From positions 1-40,972 of the forward strand of contig WFQT01000188.1 in the NCBI GenBank assembly GCA_015486895.1: DNA of 40,972 nt, given 5' to 3'. This stretch comes from Anaerolineae bacterium (GTDB lineage Bacteria > Chloroflexota > Anaerolineae > JAADDB01). Position 1 is the stretch's first letter; every line of letters starts with the position of its first letter. The notes beneath the pieces were generated by a model. The model worked only from the letters and a program-made list of their open reading frames with translations. It was not told the origin of the DNA and searched no databases. The translations under genes and the position numbers were made by a program. Below are positions 19,834-29,151 of the stretch, one piece after another.

Positions 19834-20706
19834 ATGTTCAACTGGAAACGGGCTGTCTTGGTATTATCGACATCGTTACTCGCGACTATTCTGCTTTCTG
19901 CTTGTTCTTTTCAGGTGAACGTCTATGTGCATAAAGGGGAGAAATGGAAAGTCGAAGAAAAACTGGCTATGCCGAAGAACTTGGGCAGCCTCGGCCTCCA
20001 GATGGAGGGATTGGGCATCAACTTGCCACTGAACACGGAGTTGCCGCTGACTATGGCTTTCAATCAGATGACGGCTGCTTGTCCGCAACACGGGTGGGAA
20101 TGCAAAGTAGACAAATCCACCAAGAAGGACGGGACAATCTTTCTGTTCACGGCGCAAGGTCAGGGCTATGATTCTTTGCAGACATTCCTTAATTCCGCGG
20201 GAACTTCTTTTGGGCAGCAGTTCCAGGGAAAAAGCGGAAACATCGCGATCCCTTCGCTCACCGTTCGGGAAGAGAACGGCGGGGTGCACATTGCTGATGC
20301 TTCCGTTGGCGCCCAGCCGTTGACTGCAGAATCGAAAGCGTTGATTGGCTCACTGTTTCCGGTAAAAGTTCGCATTCACGGCCGGAAGATCATTGGTAGC
20401 AATGCCGATGAAGTCCAAGGAGGCACAGCTATCTGGAATTCGGCACGTCCGATAGATGTGACCTTGGTCCCCGGCGGTGCCACATCCTTGCCTGCCATGC
20501 TGGGGTTGGCGCTTGCCGGAGTTGTAATTGTATTTGGCCTCGTAGTGGCTGCCATAAAGCTGTTGCCCTCCAAATTCTCTTTTGGCAAGGTACACAACGT
20601 ACCTCCCGAATGGGGCAGTGACACATGGGGAAACGAGGGCGAGCCGGACTACGGGGAATCTGCCTCTTTTGACGAGTACGGAGATGATGCAGATGAGTGG
20701 TCTTAA
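19834..20706 (+). CDS. Lipoprotein with second, C-terminal TM anchor and acidic tail
   Basis: Lipobox LLSAC at residues 20-24; C-terminal TM MLGLALAGVVIVFGLVVAAIKLL; tail PEWGSDTWGNEGEPDYGESASFDEYGDDADEWS. Confidence 0.85.
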   Translation: MFNWKRAVLVLSTSLLATILLSACSFQVNVYVHKGEKWKVEEKLAMPKNLGSLGLQMEGLGINLPLNTELPLTMAFNQMTAACPQHGWECKVDKSTKKDGTIFLFTAQGQGYDSLQTFLNSAGTSFGQQFQGKSGNIAIPSLTVREENGGVHIADASVGAQPLTAESKALIGSLFPVKVRIHGRKIIGSNADEVQGGTAIWNSARPIDVTLVPGGATSLPAMLGLALAGVVIVFGLVVAAIKLLPSKFSFGKVHNVPPEWGSDTWGNEGEPDYGESASFDEYGDDADEWS

Positions 20707-20750
20707 CGTTGAATTGCGGTATAGTTAGGGTTGAGAGCGGGGAAAAGCAA

Positions 20751-22973
20751 ATGACGGACCAGGATATTCCGTTGCTTCATGATGATAAAACGCGGCTTCG
20801 CTCAGAGCGAGGTTCCTCGCGCTCGCGAGCCGGTGAAAATCCTGACGAACTTAAAACGCGGTTGAAACCGGATGGGCGATTGGCGGAAAGCGGCGCAGAT
20901 AACGGTCTTGTGGTAGCCGGTTATACCACTATACGTCGTATCGGGGCGGGGGGATTCAGCACTGTCTATCAGGCTCGCGATGCCGCAGGCCGTGACGTAG
21001 CGATAAAAGTTTTGAACGAGAACTTTGCCCATTCTGAAGATATTTTAGAACGTTTTCGACGGGCTGCAACGATTGTGGAGAAGTTTGATCATCCTAATAT
21101 AGTGCATGTGTTGGGACTGGTTGACGCCGGCGGCCGGCCGGGGCTGGTCATGGAGTTTGTCCAAGGGAGAACCTTGGAAGAGGTCGTACAAGAAGAAAAC
21201 GGACTGCCCGTGGATCAATCCATTAGCATTGCCGCTCAAATGTGTGATGCTTTGGCTTATGCGCACAAACGGGGTGTGATTCATCGTGATGTCAAACCGT
21301 CGAATATCCTTTTGCTACCTAAGAATGATCACGCACAAGAGGGCTGGATCGCCAAGCTGACGGACTTTGACATTGCCAAGATTGTCACCGAGACTGGATT
21401 CACTCATTCCGGGACACAAATGGGGACGCCGTACTTTGTAGCCCCGGAACAGTGGCAAGGAAAACATGACATTGATGGCCGGGCTGATGTTTTCAGCTTA
21501 GGCGTCGTCTTGTACTACATGCTTACAGGTACCGTGCCTCAAGGGCGCTTTGGCCACCCTTCTGATACCAACCCGGACATACCCCGCCGGATTGGAAGTG
21601 TTATCCTGAAAGCCGTTGCCCTAAACAGGGACATTCGTTATCCGGATATGGTTGCTCTAAAGAAAGCGTTAGTGGGCGACAGGGTAACGAAAGCTTCTCA
21701 AGATATTCCATTTGAGTTCCGTTTGGGAGTACAAGCACATAGTTTGGACGAATTGGTTGACCAGTGTGATGCAGACTGGGCTACAGGACTGCAGCATCTT
21801 GAGGATGGCGACATTCTTATCTGGCTGGAACGTGTCAGTCCGGATCTTGTGCCATGTGTACAAAGTGCTATAGCTGGGACGGGAAATCGTGATGAGGCAT
21901 TGGAAAAGACGTTGCACTGCATAGATCCGTTTCTGCCGTGGCCAGTGCTGGAAACAGATCCGTTTTCGCTAAATTTTGAGGAACTGGCCCCCGGCGAGCA
22001 GCAAACAAGAACGATAACGATTCACAATCCCAGTCGCGGCTATTTGTTAGGGCAGATTGCTGAAACGCCTGAATGGATAACCGTGGGGTCAGAGGTGTTC
22101 AGGTGTTTGGCAGGGGAGAGCCGGACGATAAGTATTCAGGTGCAGGTACCGGAAAAGGCCCAATCACAGGCTATGAATGGGGCGTTGCGATTGGAGTCTA
22201 ACGGCGGGAATGCCAGTATCCCTGTTTCTGTGACTGTCGGGCGGCGACTCTTGCTTCGGCCTGACTACTCCGTGGGCTCGTTGGAAGAGTTATGTGATAG
22301 TGCTCAGCATGATTGGTACCAGATTCGTGCATTGTTATACAACGGCACGTTAGCTGACTGGTTGCGTCAGAGTTTACTTCTCTTCAGTCTGGCGAATGCG
22401 GCCAAAGACGTCGTGTCCCGGGAACAGGATCGTGATGCCGGTCTTTTCGGTTTCTTGGCGGACAATTGTCCAGATCCCAAGCGATGCTTGCCGCCAAGAT
22501 TAGTCACCCGGTCGACTCGCGTGGGTTTCGGTAAAGGCATTCGTCAGCTAGACCCTGTTCGGGTAACTATCCGAAATATTGGCGGCGGCGATTTGCGGAG
22601 TTTGAAGATCGTTGGTCGGCCAAATTGGGCAAAAGTGAGAATAGCCAAAGCAGGTCAGCGACGTGTACTCGTTGAACTGGCCGGGGAAAGGCGTAAAGCC
22701 AACAGTAGCGTTTCGGTAGGTGTTGTGAAGTTCTCTTTGCCTGATGATAATCCAGTGCCTAAATGGGGCAGTGTCAAGATAGGAATCACCATGGAAGTTC
22801 CGCTTGTGTTAAGGCTCTTTGAACAAATTATCTCTTGGCGGGTGTTGGTTGCCGGTCTTCTGATCGGGACTGCTGGAGTGATTTTGGCCCACTTTGTTGG
22901 CTGGCAATGGGTGTTACTGGTGGTTGTTGTCAGTGTGGTCAGCTTTGCAATAGTGTTCTATTCGTTTTCATAG
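20751..22973 (+). CDS. Membrane Ser/Thr protein kinase (paralogue A) with duplicated helical/Ig-like modules
   Basis: IGAGGFSTVYQA, VAIKVL, HRDVKPSNILL, DFD (variant DFG), APEQW; two copies of a SL(D/E)EL..C...W..../Ig-like module; C-terminal TMs. ATG 20751 (MTDQDIPLLHDDKTRL). Confidence 0.92.
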   Translation: MTDQDIPLLHDDKTRLRSERGSSRSRAGENPDELKTRLKPDGRLAESGADNGLVVAGYTTIRRIGAGGFSTVYQARDAAGRDVAIKVLNENFAHSEDILERFRRAATIVEKFDHPNIVHVLGLVDAGGRPGLVMEFVQGRTLEEVVQEENGLPVDQSISIAAQMCDALAYAHKRGVIHRDVKPSNILLLPKNDHAQEGWIAKLTDFDIAKIVTETGFTHSGTQMGTPYFVAPEQWQGKHDIDGRADVFSLGVVLYYMLTGTVPQGRFGHPSDTNPDIPRRIGSVILKAVALNRDIRYPDMVALKKALVGDRVTKASQDIPFEFRLGVQAHSLDELVDQCDADWATGLQHLEDGDILIWLERVSPDLVPCVQSAIAGTGNRDEALEKTLHCIDPFLPWPVLETDPFSLNFEELAPGEQQTRTITIHNPSRGYLLGQIAETPEWITVGSEVFRCLAGESRTISIQVQVPEKAQSQAMNGALRLESNGGNASIPVSVTVGRRLLLRPDYSVGSLEELCDSAQHDWYQIRALLYNGTLADWLRQSLLLFSLANAAKDVVSREQDRDAGLFGFLADNCPDPKRCLPPRLVTRSTRVGFGKGIRQLDPVRVTIRNIGGGDLRSLKIVGRPNWAKVRIAKAGQRRVLVELAGERRKANSSVSVGVVKFSLPDDNPVPKWGSVKIGITMEVPLVLRLFEQIISWRVLVAGLLIGTAGVILAHFVGWQWVLLVVVVSVVSFAIVFYSFS

Positions 22974-22996
22974 TTTCCATAATGGAGGCACTAACA

Positions 22997-23263
22997 ATGA
23001 TAAACGAGGAGAAACTGTTGACGGATATTTTTGTTGGTGTGGTTGCTGGGTTAACAATAAGCTTTATCACTTGGCTTCTGCAAGGTACTATCCATTTAGT
23101 GGCAAAACACCCCTGGTTAATTCTGATTTCTGGAGTTGTCGTTGCGGTAATTACTGTTCTTGGTATTTTCTACTACCGCTACGTATCAGAACCAATTGTT
23201 TCCTCGCCAGTAGAGACCTTTGAGGATAATCTCAGCGGAGAAGATGAAAAGGATTATATTTGA
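22997..23263 (+). CDS. Small two-TM membrane protein with acidic C-terminal tail
   Basis: MINEEKLLTDIFVGVVAGLTISFITWLLQ...HPWLILISGVVVAVITVLGIFYYRYV...FEDNLSGEDEKDYI; GGAGG 8 nt upstream of ATG 22997. Confidence 0.7.
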   Translation: MINEEKLLTDIFVGVVAGLTISFITWLLQGTIHLVAKHPWLILISGVVVAVITVLGIFYYRYVSEPIVSSPVETFEDNLSGEDEKDYI

Positions 23264-23309
23264 TTGTAGAGGAAAGTATAGTTTTGCTTGAGAAAGGAGA
23301 GAGTTGGTG

Positions 23310-25505
23310 ATGGACCAAAATATTCCATTGCTCCACGATGATAAAACTAAACTTCGCAAAGAGCAAGATCAGTCGCGCTCACAGGCAGGTCAAAGTTCTG
23401 AAGAGCTTAAAACGCGGTTAAAACAAGACGGGCAGCCGGCGGAAAGCAGTGCAGACAATGGTCTTGTGGTAGCCAGTTATACCACTTTACGCCGTATTGG
23501 CGAGGGGGGCTTCAGCACTGTTTACCAGGCTCGCGATGCCGCAGGCCATGATGTAGCGATAAAGGTGTTGAATGAGAATTTTGTCGATTCCAGAGAGATT
23601 TTAGAGCGCTTTCGGCGAGCTGCAGCTATTGTAGAGAAATTCGACCATCCTAACATTGTGCATGTGTTGGGACTGGTTGATGTTGGCGGCCGGCCGGGGC
23701 TGGTCATGGAATTTGTTCAGGGCAAGACTTTAGAACAAGTGATTCAAGAAAAGAGTGCGTTAGGTGTAGACCAAGCCGTCAACATTGCCGTGCAAATGTG
23801 CGATGCTTTGGCTTATGCTCACGAAAGGGGTGTGATCCATCGCGATGTCAAACCATCCAATATTCTCTTGCTGCCCAAAGGAAGCGATAGCCAAGAGAAA
23901 TGGGTTGCCAAGCTGACTGACTTTGATATTGCCAAAATCGTCACCGAAACCGGATTTACACGTTCTCGCATCCAGATGGGGACGCCGTATTTCGTAGCTC
24001 CGGAGCAGTGGCAAGGCAAACATGACATCGATGGCCGGGCCGATGTGTTTAGCTTGGGGGTGGTCCTGTACTACATGCTCACGGGCACAGTGCCTCAAGG
24101 GCGCTTTGGTCACCCTTCAGACACAAATCCTGGCATACCCCGTAGGGTCGGTAGCGTTATCCTGAAAGCTGTAGCTCTCAATAGGGACATTCGTTATCCC
24201 GACATGGCTGAGTTGAAGAAAGCATTAGTCGGAGACAAAATGACGAAGGCTACTCGGGACATTCCATTCGAGTTTCAATCTGGGCCGCCAGCGCACAGCA
24301 TATACGATCTGGTTGAGCGATGCGACTCTGATTGGGCGACAGGACTGCAGCATCTCAAGGATGGTGATATTCTCATTTGGCTCAAGCGCGTAAAGCCAGA
24401 ACTTGTGCCATGTGTGCAGAAGGCAGTGGCTACAAAGGGGAACCGTGATGAAGGCTTGGAGGAGGCCTTGCACTGCATGGATCCGGCGCTTCCGTGGCCT
24501 GTGCTGGAAACAGAGCCTCTTTCGGTGAGCTTCGGGGAGTTAGCACCTGGCGAGCGCAGATCAAAAACGATAACGATTCATAACCCTAGCCGAGGTTTCT
24601 TATCCGGTAAAGTGGGCAAAATGCCGGAATGGCTCCAAGTCAAAGGCAAGGTGTTTCATTGCCATACCGGGGGCAGTCAAAAGTTAGTTTTAGTAGCGAA
24701 GGCACCGTCAAAGCCGTCGTTCGGGCCTGTAGAGGGAGAGTTACGAATTGAATCTAACGGCGGCAAAGCGACTATTCCTCTTTCTATGACAGTCGCTAAC
24801 CGGCTATTGATCCGATCTGACTTTTCTGTCAGTACGTTGTTAGAGCTCTGTCATGTTGCTCGTCAGGAGTGGATCCGCATTAGGAGGCTATTATATGATG
24901 GCTCCATAAGCGACTGGCTACGGGAAAGCCGCCTGCACTTCAAGATAGCAAATGAGGCGAAAAAGATCATGACGACCGAGGATGATCGCGACGCAGGCCT
25001 CTTCCACTTTCTACAGGAACATTGTCCTCAACCGGAATCTTGTTTGCCGGCAAAGCTAGACACCAAAACATCCACCGTCGATCTCGGTAAAGGGCGCGGC
25101 AAACTGCCGCCTGTGCGCATCAGAGTCAGAAATACGGGCGGGAACACGTTGCAGAATTTGGCAGTTAGCGATCGGTCTCCTTGGATACGGGCCGACATCA
25201 TCAAAACCGGCGACCATCAGGCCATTGTCGAAGTTCTTGGCAGTGGACGTCACCTTAGCCCCGGAGTACGACAAGGTTTTGTCAAGCTTTCCGTCCCCGA
25301 TTCTCCTGTGCCTGCCTGGGGGAATACGACCATCGATGTAAACATGGAAGTTCTTCCGTCGTTTCCCAAGTGGTTGGTATTTGTCATCATCTTGTTGGCG
25401 GTGGCAGGTGTAGCTATGGGGTTTGTTATTGACTGGCGAATTTCGCTTAGCATCACTGGCGCACTTATTGTCAGTGTGTTAACTGTCTTCTCGCTTTTGT
25501 CGTAA
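23310..25505 (+). CDS. Membrane Ser/Thr protein kinase (paralogue B of 20751-22973)
   Basis: Near-parallel sequence over its full length to the preceding kinase: MDQNIPLLHDDKTKL, HRDVKPSNILLLP, DFDIAK, duplicated helical/Ig-like modules, C-terminal TMs. Confidence 0.92.
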   Translation: MDQNIPLLHDDKTKLRKEQDQSRSQAGQSSEELKTRLKQDGQPAESSADNGLVVASYTTLRRIGEGGFSTVYQARDAAGHDVAIKVLNENFVDSREILERFRRAAAIVEKFDHPNIVHVLGLVDVGGRPGLVMEFVQGKTLEQVIQEKSALGVDQAVNIAVQMCDALAYAHERGVIHRDVKPSNILLLPKGSDSQEKWVAKLTDFDIAKIVTETGFTRSRIQMGTPYFVAPEQWQGKHDIDGRADVFSLGVVLYYMLTGTVPQGRFGHPSDTNPGIPRRVGSVILKAVALNRDIRYPDMAELKKALVGDKMTKATRDIPFEFQSGPPAHSIYDLVERCDSDWATGLQHLKDGDILIWLKRVKPELVPCVQKAVATKGNRDEGLEEALHCMDPALPWPVLETEPLSVSFGELAPGERRSKTITIHNPSRGFLSGKVGKMPEWLQVKGKVFHCHTGGSQKLVLVAKAPSKPSFGPVEGELRIESNGGKATIPLSMTVANRLLIRSDFSVSTLLELCHVARQEWIRIRRLLYDGSISDWLRESRLHFKIANEAKKIMTTEDDRDAGLFHFLQEHCPQPESCLPAKLDTKTSTVDLGKGRGKLPPVRIRVRNTGGNTLQNLAVSDRSPWIRADIIKTGDHQAIVEVLGSGRHLSPGVRQGFVKLSVPDSPVPAWGNTTIDVNMEVLPSFPKWLVFVIILLAVAGVAMGFVIDWRISLSITGALIVSVLTVFSLLS

Positions 25506-25761
25506 GGTATTATTGCGGTGGACTTGTTCTCTTGTGCCGAGTACCCAAAGACAGGGTTTCTCAGGCCGATTGCTAAGTTAGAGAGTGCAGCCCCCGGGGA
25601 GTGCGACAGGGGCGTTCTTGGGCTCTTTGCATCTTCATGGTTCTGTTTCAGAGATATGCAGAAAGAGGAAGCTTGTTCGCTGTCTACGGAAATAGCGGAA
25701 TGCAGGTTCTGCTTTTATCGTCTAAAGAAGCAGTTGTTATGAAACAATACGGAGCACAGCG

Positions 25762-26892
25762 GTGGAAAAACAGAATGACTCGGCAAAAAAAGAAATTGAT
25801 GAACGCAATACTGCAGCGGACGGAGAACAGGAAAGGGAAGCGAGTGGGGAAATGCCCGAACAGCAACCGGAAGCGGTCGGGAAAAGTTCTGCAGACGGAT
25901 TGACTCAACCGGCCGACGAAGAGACAATAGCTTCGGGCGAAGAAGAATTCGACGCTTTGCTCACGACACCACCACAAATTTCCCCTGAGTGGGGGAAAAT
26001 AGTACGTTCGTTGCTGCTATTTTGGGCTAACGGCGCTCTTTTGGCTATTGTCACGGTCTATTTGTTAGAACAATATGCATCGCGACCTTTTGCCATCCAC
26101 ATTAATTATTCCATCTTAGCGTTAGAGGTTATTTCTGTTCTCGTTCTTGGCTTTATGGTGGGTAGCGCTTGGGGCGGCCCCGGAAGGTTCTCTTTGCTGG
26201 GACTATTCTTGGGATCGATGGTTACTATTCCGGTGGTAAGCTACCTCTTTTTGTTGACGCTGTCACAATTTAAGCATTTGTACGTTTCCGGTCAGGAAGA
26301 CTTAAGCTACATCGTTATTGTCGCAATCTGGATAGTTGTTTTTGGCCTAATTGGCGCTTTGTGGTTGCCGGTAAAGTCACGACGCAGTGCGTTGTTGGCG
26401 CTCCTTCTCATCTTCTTGGCGGCTCTAACCGTCGGTTGGTTTTTCTCTCGAGGTGATTTACAGTTTGCAGCGACAAAGTATCGTATGCTAGACCGAAACG
26501 TACCGGTTCCCTATGCAAATATTTCCTGGACTCCATCGGTGCCCACTCCAACATCGACACCGACCTTCACACCAACGGCTACATGGACACCATCACCTCC
26601 CGTCACAACAATTCCTGCTACCAAATCCGTTTCGCCAAAGGCGGTATTACCTGCGGCCCCGGTTATTATCCAGGTCGGTGGGCACGTGCGGATTGTCAAT
26701 ACTGGCGGCAAGCGGTTGCGCATCAGGGAGAAGCCGAGCACAAGTGCGAAGATATTGTTAGCGGTGGAAGAGGGAAAAACGTTACTCGTTTCCGGTGGGC
26801 CTGTGAATGCTGATGGTTATACCTGGTGGCAAGTGAAACAAGGTTCCATCGTTGGTTGGGCCGCCCAAGACTGGCTCAAGCCGGTGCGATAA
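25762..26892 (+). CDS. Multi-TM protein with extracytoplasmic SH3b domain
   Basis: GTG start, ggag upstream; about five TMs; linker TPTSTPTFTPTATWTPSP; SH3b RLRIREKPSTSAKILLAVEEGKTL...YTWWQVKQGSIVGWAAQDWL. Confidence 0.85.
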   Translation: MEKQNDSAKKEIDERNTAADGEQEREASGEMPEQQPEAVGKSSADGLTQPADEETIASGEEEFDALLTTPPQISPEWGKIVRSLLLFWANGALLAIVTVYLLEQYASRPFAIHINYSILALEVISVLVLGFMVGSAWGGPGRFSLLGLFLGSMVTIPVVSYLFLLTLSQFKHLYVSGQEDLSYIVIVAIWIVVFGLIGALWLPVKSRRSALLALLLIFLAALTVGWFFSRGDLQFAATKYRMLDRNVPVPYANISWTPSVPTPTSTPTFTPTATWTPSPPVTTIPATKSVSPKAVLPAAPVIIQVGGHVRIVNTGGKRLRIREKPSTSAKILLAVEEGKTLLVSGGPVNADGYTWWQVKQGSIVGWAAQDWLKPVR

Positions 26893-26943
26893 TCAGACCA
26901 GGATCACAGACAGAGATACAAGCAATTTGAGCGGGGAGCGAAG

Positions 26944-28971
26944 GTGGCAGAGCTTATTGGTAAGACATTAGGACAATATCAGATTGTCGAGGAGGTCGAC
27001 CGTGGAGGAATGGCGGTAGTATACCGGGCCTATCAACCTTCGCTGCACCGCTATGTGGCTATCAAGGTGTTACCACCGCAATTGACCCTTGACACGACCT
27101 TTGTGCAGCGCTTTTTGCGAGAAGCGCGTGCCGCTGCCCAACTGGAGCATCCCAATATCGTTACCATCTACGACGTGGGCGAGCAAGAGGGTATCTATTA
27201 CATTGTTATGCCGGAGTTGAAGGGCGAATCGTTGCGCCGTTTGATCCGGCGTGAGGGAAAGTTGCCGTTAGCGCGTGTGGTTCACATTGTGAGCCAGATC
27301 GCGTCGGCGCTGGACTATGCCCACGCACACGGATTTGTGCATCGAGACATCAAGCCAGGGAATATCATTGTGGATGGGGATGACCATGCCACACTGACGG
27401 ACTTTGGGATCGTCAAGGCGGCGGAGGGTGCCCAACTGACTCGGTCTATGATGATGATAGGCACGCCGGAGTACATGTCGCCGGAGCAAGCCAAAGGAGA
27501 AAGGGTAGGGCCGGCGACGGATGTCTACTCACTGGGGATAACGACGTATGAGATGTTGGCGGGGAGAGTGCCATTCAAAGCGGATAGCGCGCCGGCACTC
27601 TTGCACAAGCAAGTATATGAGCGGCCGAGACCGGTTGGTGTTTATGCTACGGATTTGCCGTCGGGTGTAGCTGGGGTGTTGAGCAAAGCGTTGGCCAAGG
27701 ATCCGGTGCAGCGTTTCGAGAGCACGGGGGAGTTTGCGGAGGCGTTGCAGGATGCAGCGGCGGGCAAGCCATTTCATTGGGAGGAAGCGGAAGCGTCGAC
27801 GGTCGTCTACTCGCAGGAGACCCGTGGAGAGGATTTGAGAAAGTCGGGAGAGCGCATATCTCCGGTGCGGACGCTGACGGAGGCCGCCCGCCAATTAGAG
27901 GAAGCTGGCAATGTGGAAGGAGCACTGACCACCTATCGCCAGGCCCTGGAATTAGCCCGATCCGACCCGGCGCTGGCCTCCCTGGAGCGGAAGATTGCCC
28001 TCACCGTGCAGGATCTGGCGGAGCGGCAAGAGAGGGCAGAGGAAACGGTTCCTGTGCCGTCCCCCGCGCTTCCCAGGACGACTGCGGTTGAACATGCGGC
28101 GCGAACAGGTAGCGAAAGCCAGCGCAGGCAATTTGCTATAGTACTATTGGTATTCGTGAGCTTGTTGATCGTTAGCCTTGTGGGCGCACTGGCTGCGTTC
28201 GGTGTTATCTTACCACGAAGAAGTGCTCTCTTGCCTTCCCCCACTGTTGGAACGACTGAAACGGCGACAGTGCGTGCCTTCAGGGAATTGGCAACTATCC
28301 CAGCAAAGGTAGGGAGGCTTCCAATGACTACACCTACGCCGACTGTAACGCCGACCGCAACGGCGACAACGACACCAACTTTTACGCCTGTTCCTCCCAC
28401 AGCAACCGATACGCCTGTGCCACCGACGACAACTCCGACCTCAAGATGCCGGTTGGCTGTCGCCCGGCAATTTGCTGCTATTTGGGATTGGGACAAACTT
28501 GGCTGTGCGCTCGCTAAGACGGAGATCACGTGGTCAGCGTGGGAAGCTTTTGAGAGGGGATATATGTTTTGGCGCAGCGACATAGATAGGGTCTATGTTC
28601 TATACTCGGGAGCGAGTGACAACAAAACAGCCGGCCAATGGATGAAGTCTTCCCCTGATTGGGTGTGGCAGGGAGATAACCCAAATGGAATCGGACTTTC
28701 ACCTCCACCGGGGTTGCATGAACCAAAGCGAGGGTTTGGCTGGCTCTGGCGAACGCATTTGGGTGGACCAAATAGCAAGATAGGTTGGGCGCTGGCAGAA
28801 GAGCGAGGATTCTGTGCCGAGATACAGTCTTTCGAGCATGGTTTCCTTCTGCGGGGGGGAACTATACGTTCCTGTATTGACGAGAAAATCAATGAGCCAA
28901 GGACAACACACCCTGCCTTTACCTACATTTTGTTGACCGTGTATGGGGATGGGGAATGGCATCTACATTGA
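26944..28971 (+). CDS. Membrane Ser/Thr protein kinase with repeated W/G-rich extracellular domain
   Basis: VDRGGMAVVYRA, VAIKVL, HRDIKPGNII, DFGIVK, PEYMSPEQ; TM IVLLVFVSLLIVSLVGALAAFGV; Thr-Pro linker; LGCALAKTEITWSAWEAFERGYMFWR and IGWALAEERGFCAEIQSFEHGFLLR repeats. GTG start. Confidence 0.92.
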   Translation: MAELIGKTLGQYQIVEEVDRGGMAVVYRAYQPSLHRYVAIKVLPPQLTLDTTFVQRFLREARAAAQLEHPNIVTIYDVGEQEGIYYIVMPELKGESLRRLIRREGKLPLARVVHIVSQIASALDYAHAHGFVHRDIKPGNIIVDGDDHATLTDFGIVKAAEGAQLTRSMMMIGTPEYMSPEQAKGERVGPATDVYSLGITTYEMLAGRVPFKADSAPALLHKQVYERPRPVGVYATDLPSGVAGVLSKALAKDPVQRFESTGEFAEALQDAAAGKPFHWEEAEASTVVYSQETRGEDLRKSGERISPVRTLTEAARQLEEAGNVEGALTTYRQALELARSDPALASLERKIALTVQDLAERQERAEETVPVPSPALPRTTAVEHAARTGSESQRRQFAIVLLVFVSLLIVSLVGALAAFGVILPRRSALLPSPTVGTTETATVRAFRELATIPAKVGRLPMTTPTPTVTPTATATTTPTFTPVPPTATDTPVPPTTTPTSRCRLAVARQFAAIWDWDKLGCALAKTEITWSAWEAFERGYMFWRSDIDRVYVLYSGASDNKTAGQWMKSSPDWVWQGDNPNGIGLSPPPGLHEPKRGFGWLWRTHLGGPNSKIGWALAEERGFCAEIQSFEHGFLLRGGTIRSCIDEKINEPRTTHPAFTYILLTVYGDGEWHLH

Positions 28972-29151
28972 ATTTGGTAACCGTCATGGCTTTACCACCC
29001 GTCTTGTATAAGGCTATTTCATCTTATATAGAACGACTAACTTCATCTGTTTTAGATTTGCCCCTGGGTTGCGGAACAAGCATTGCAGTGGATAAATGTT
29101 GGCTTTTGTAAAAACGGATTTTGTCTCGGTATTCCTGCCAAGGAGGGAAAC

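Noticed and set aside
27933-28583. 216-aa minus-strand ORF rich in V/G
   Set aside because: Antisense of the kinase and its Thr-Pro linker; low-complexity VGVAVGVGV is the mirror of TPT codons.
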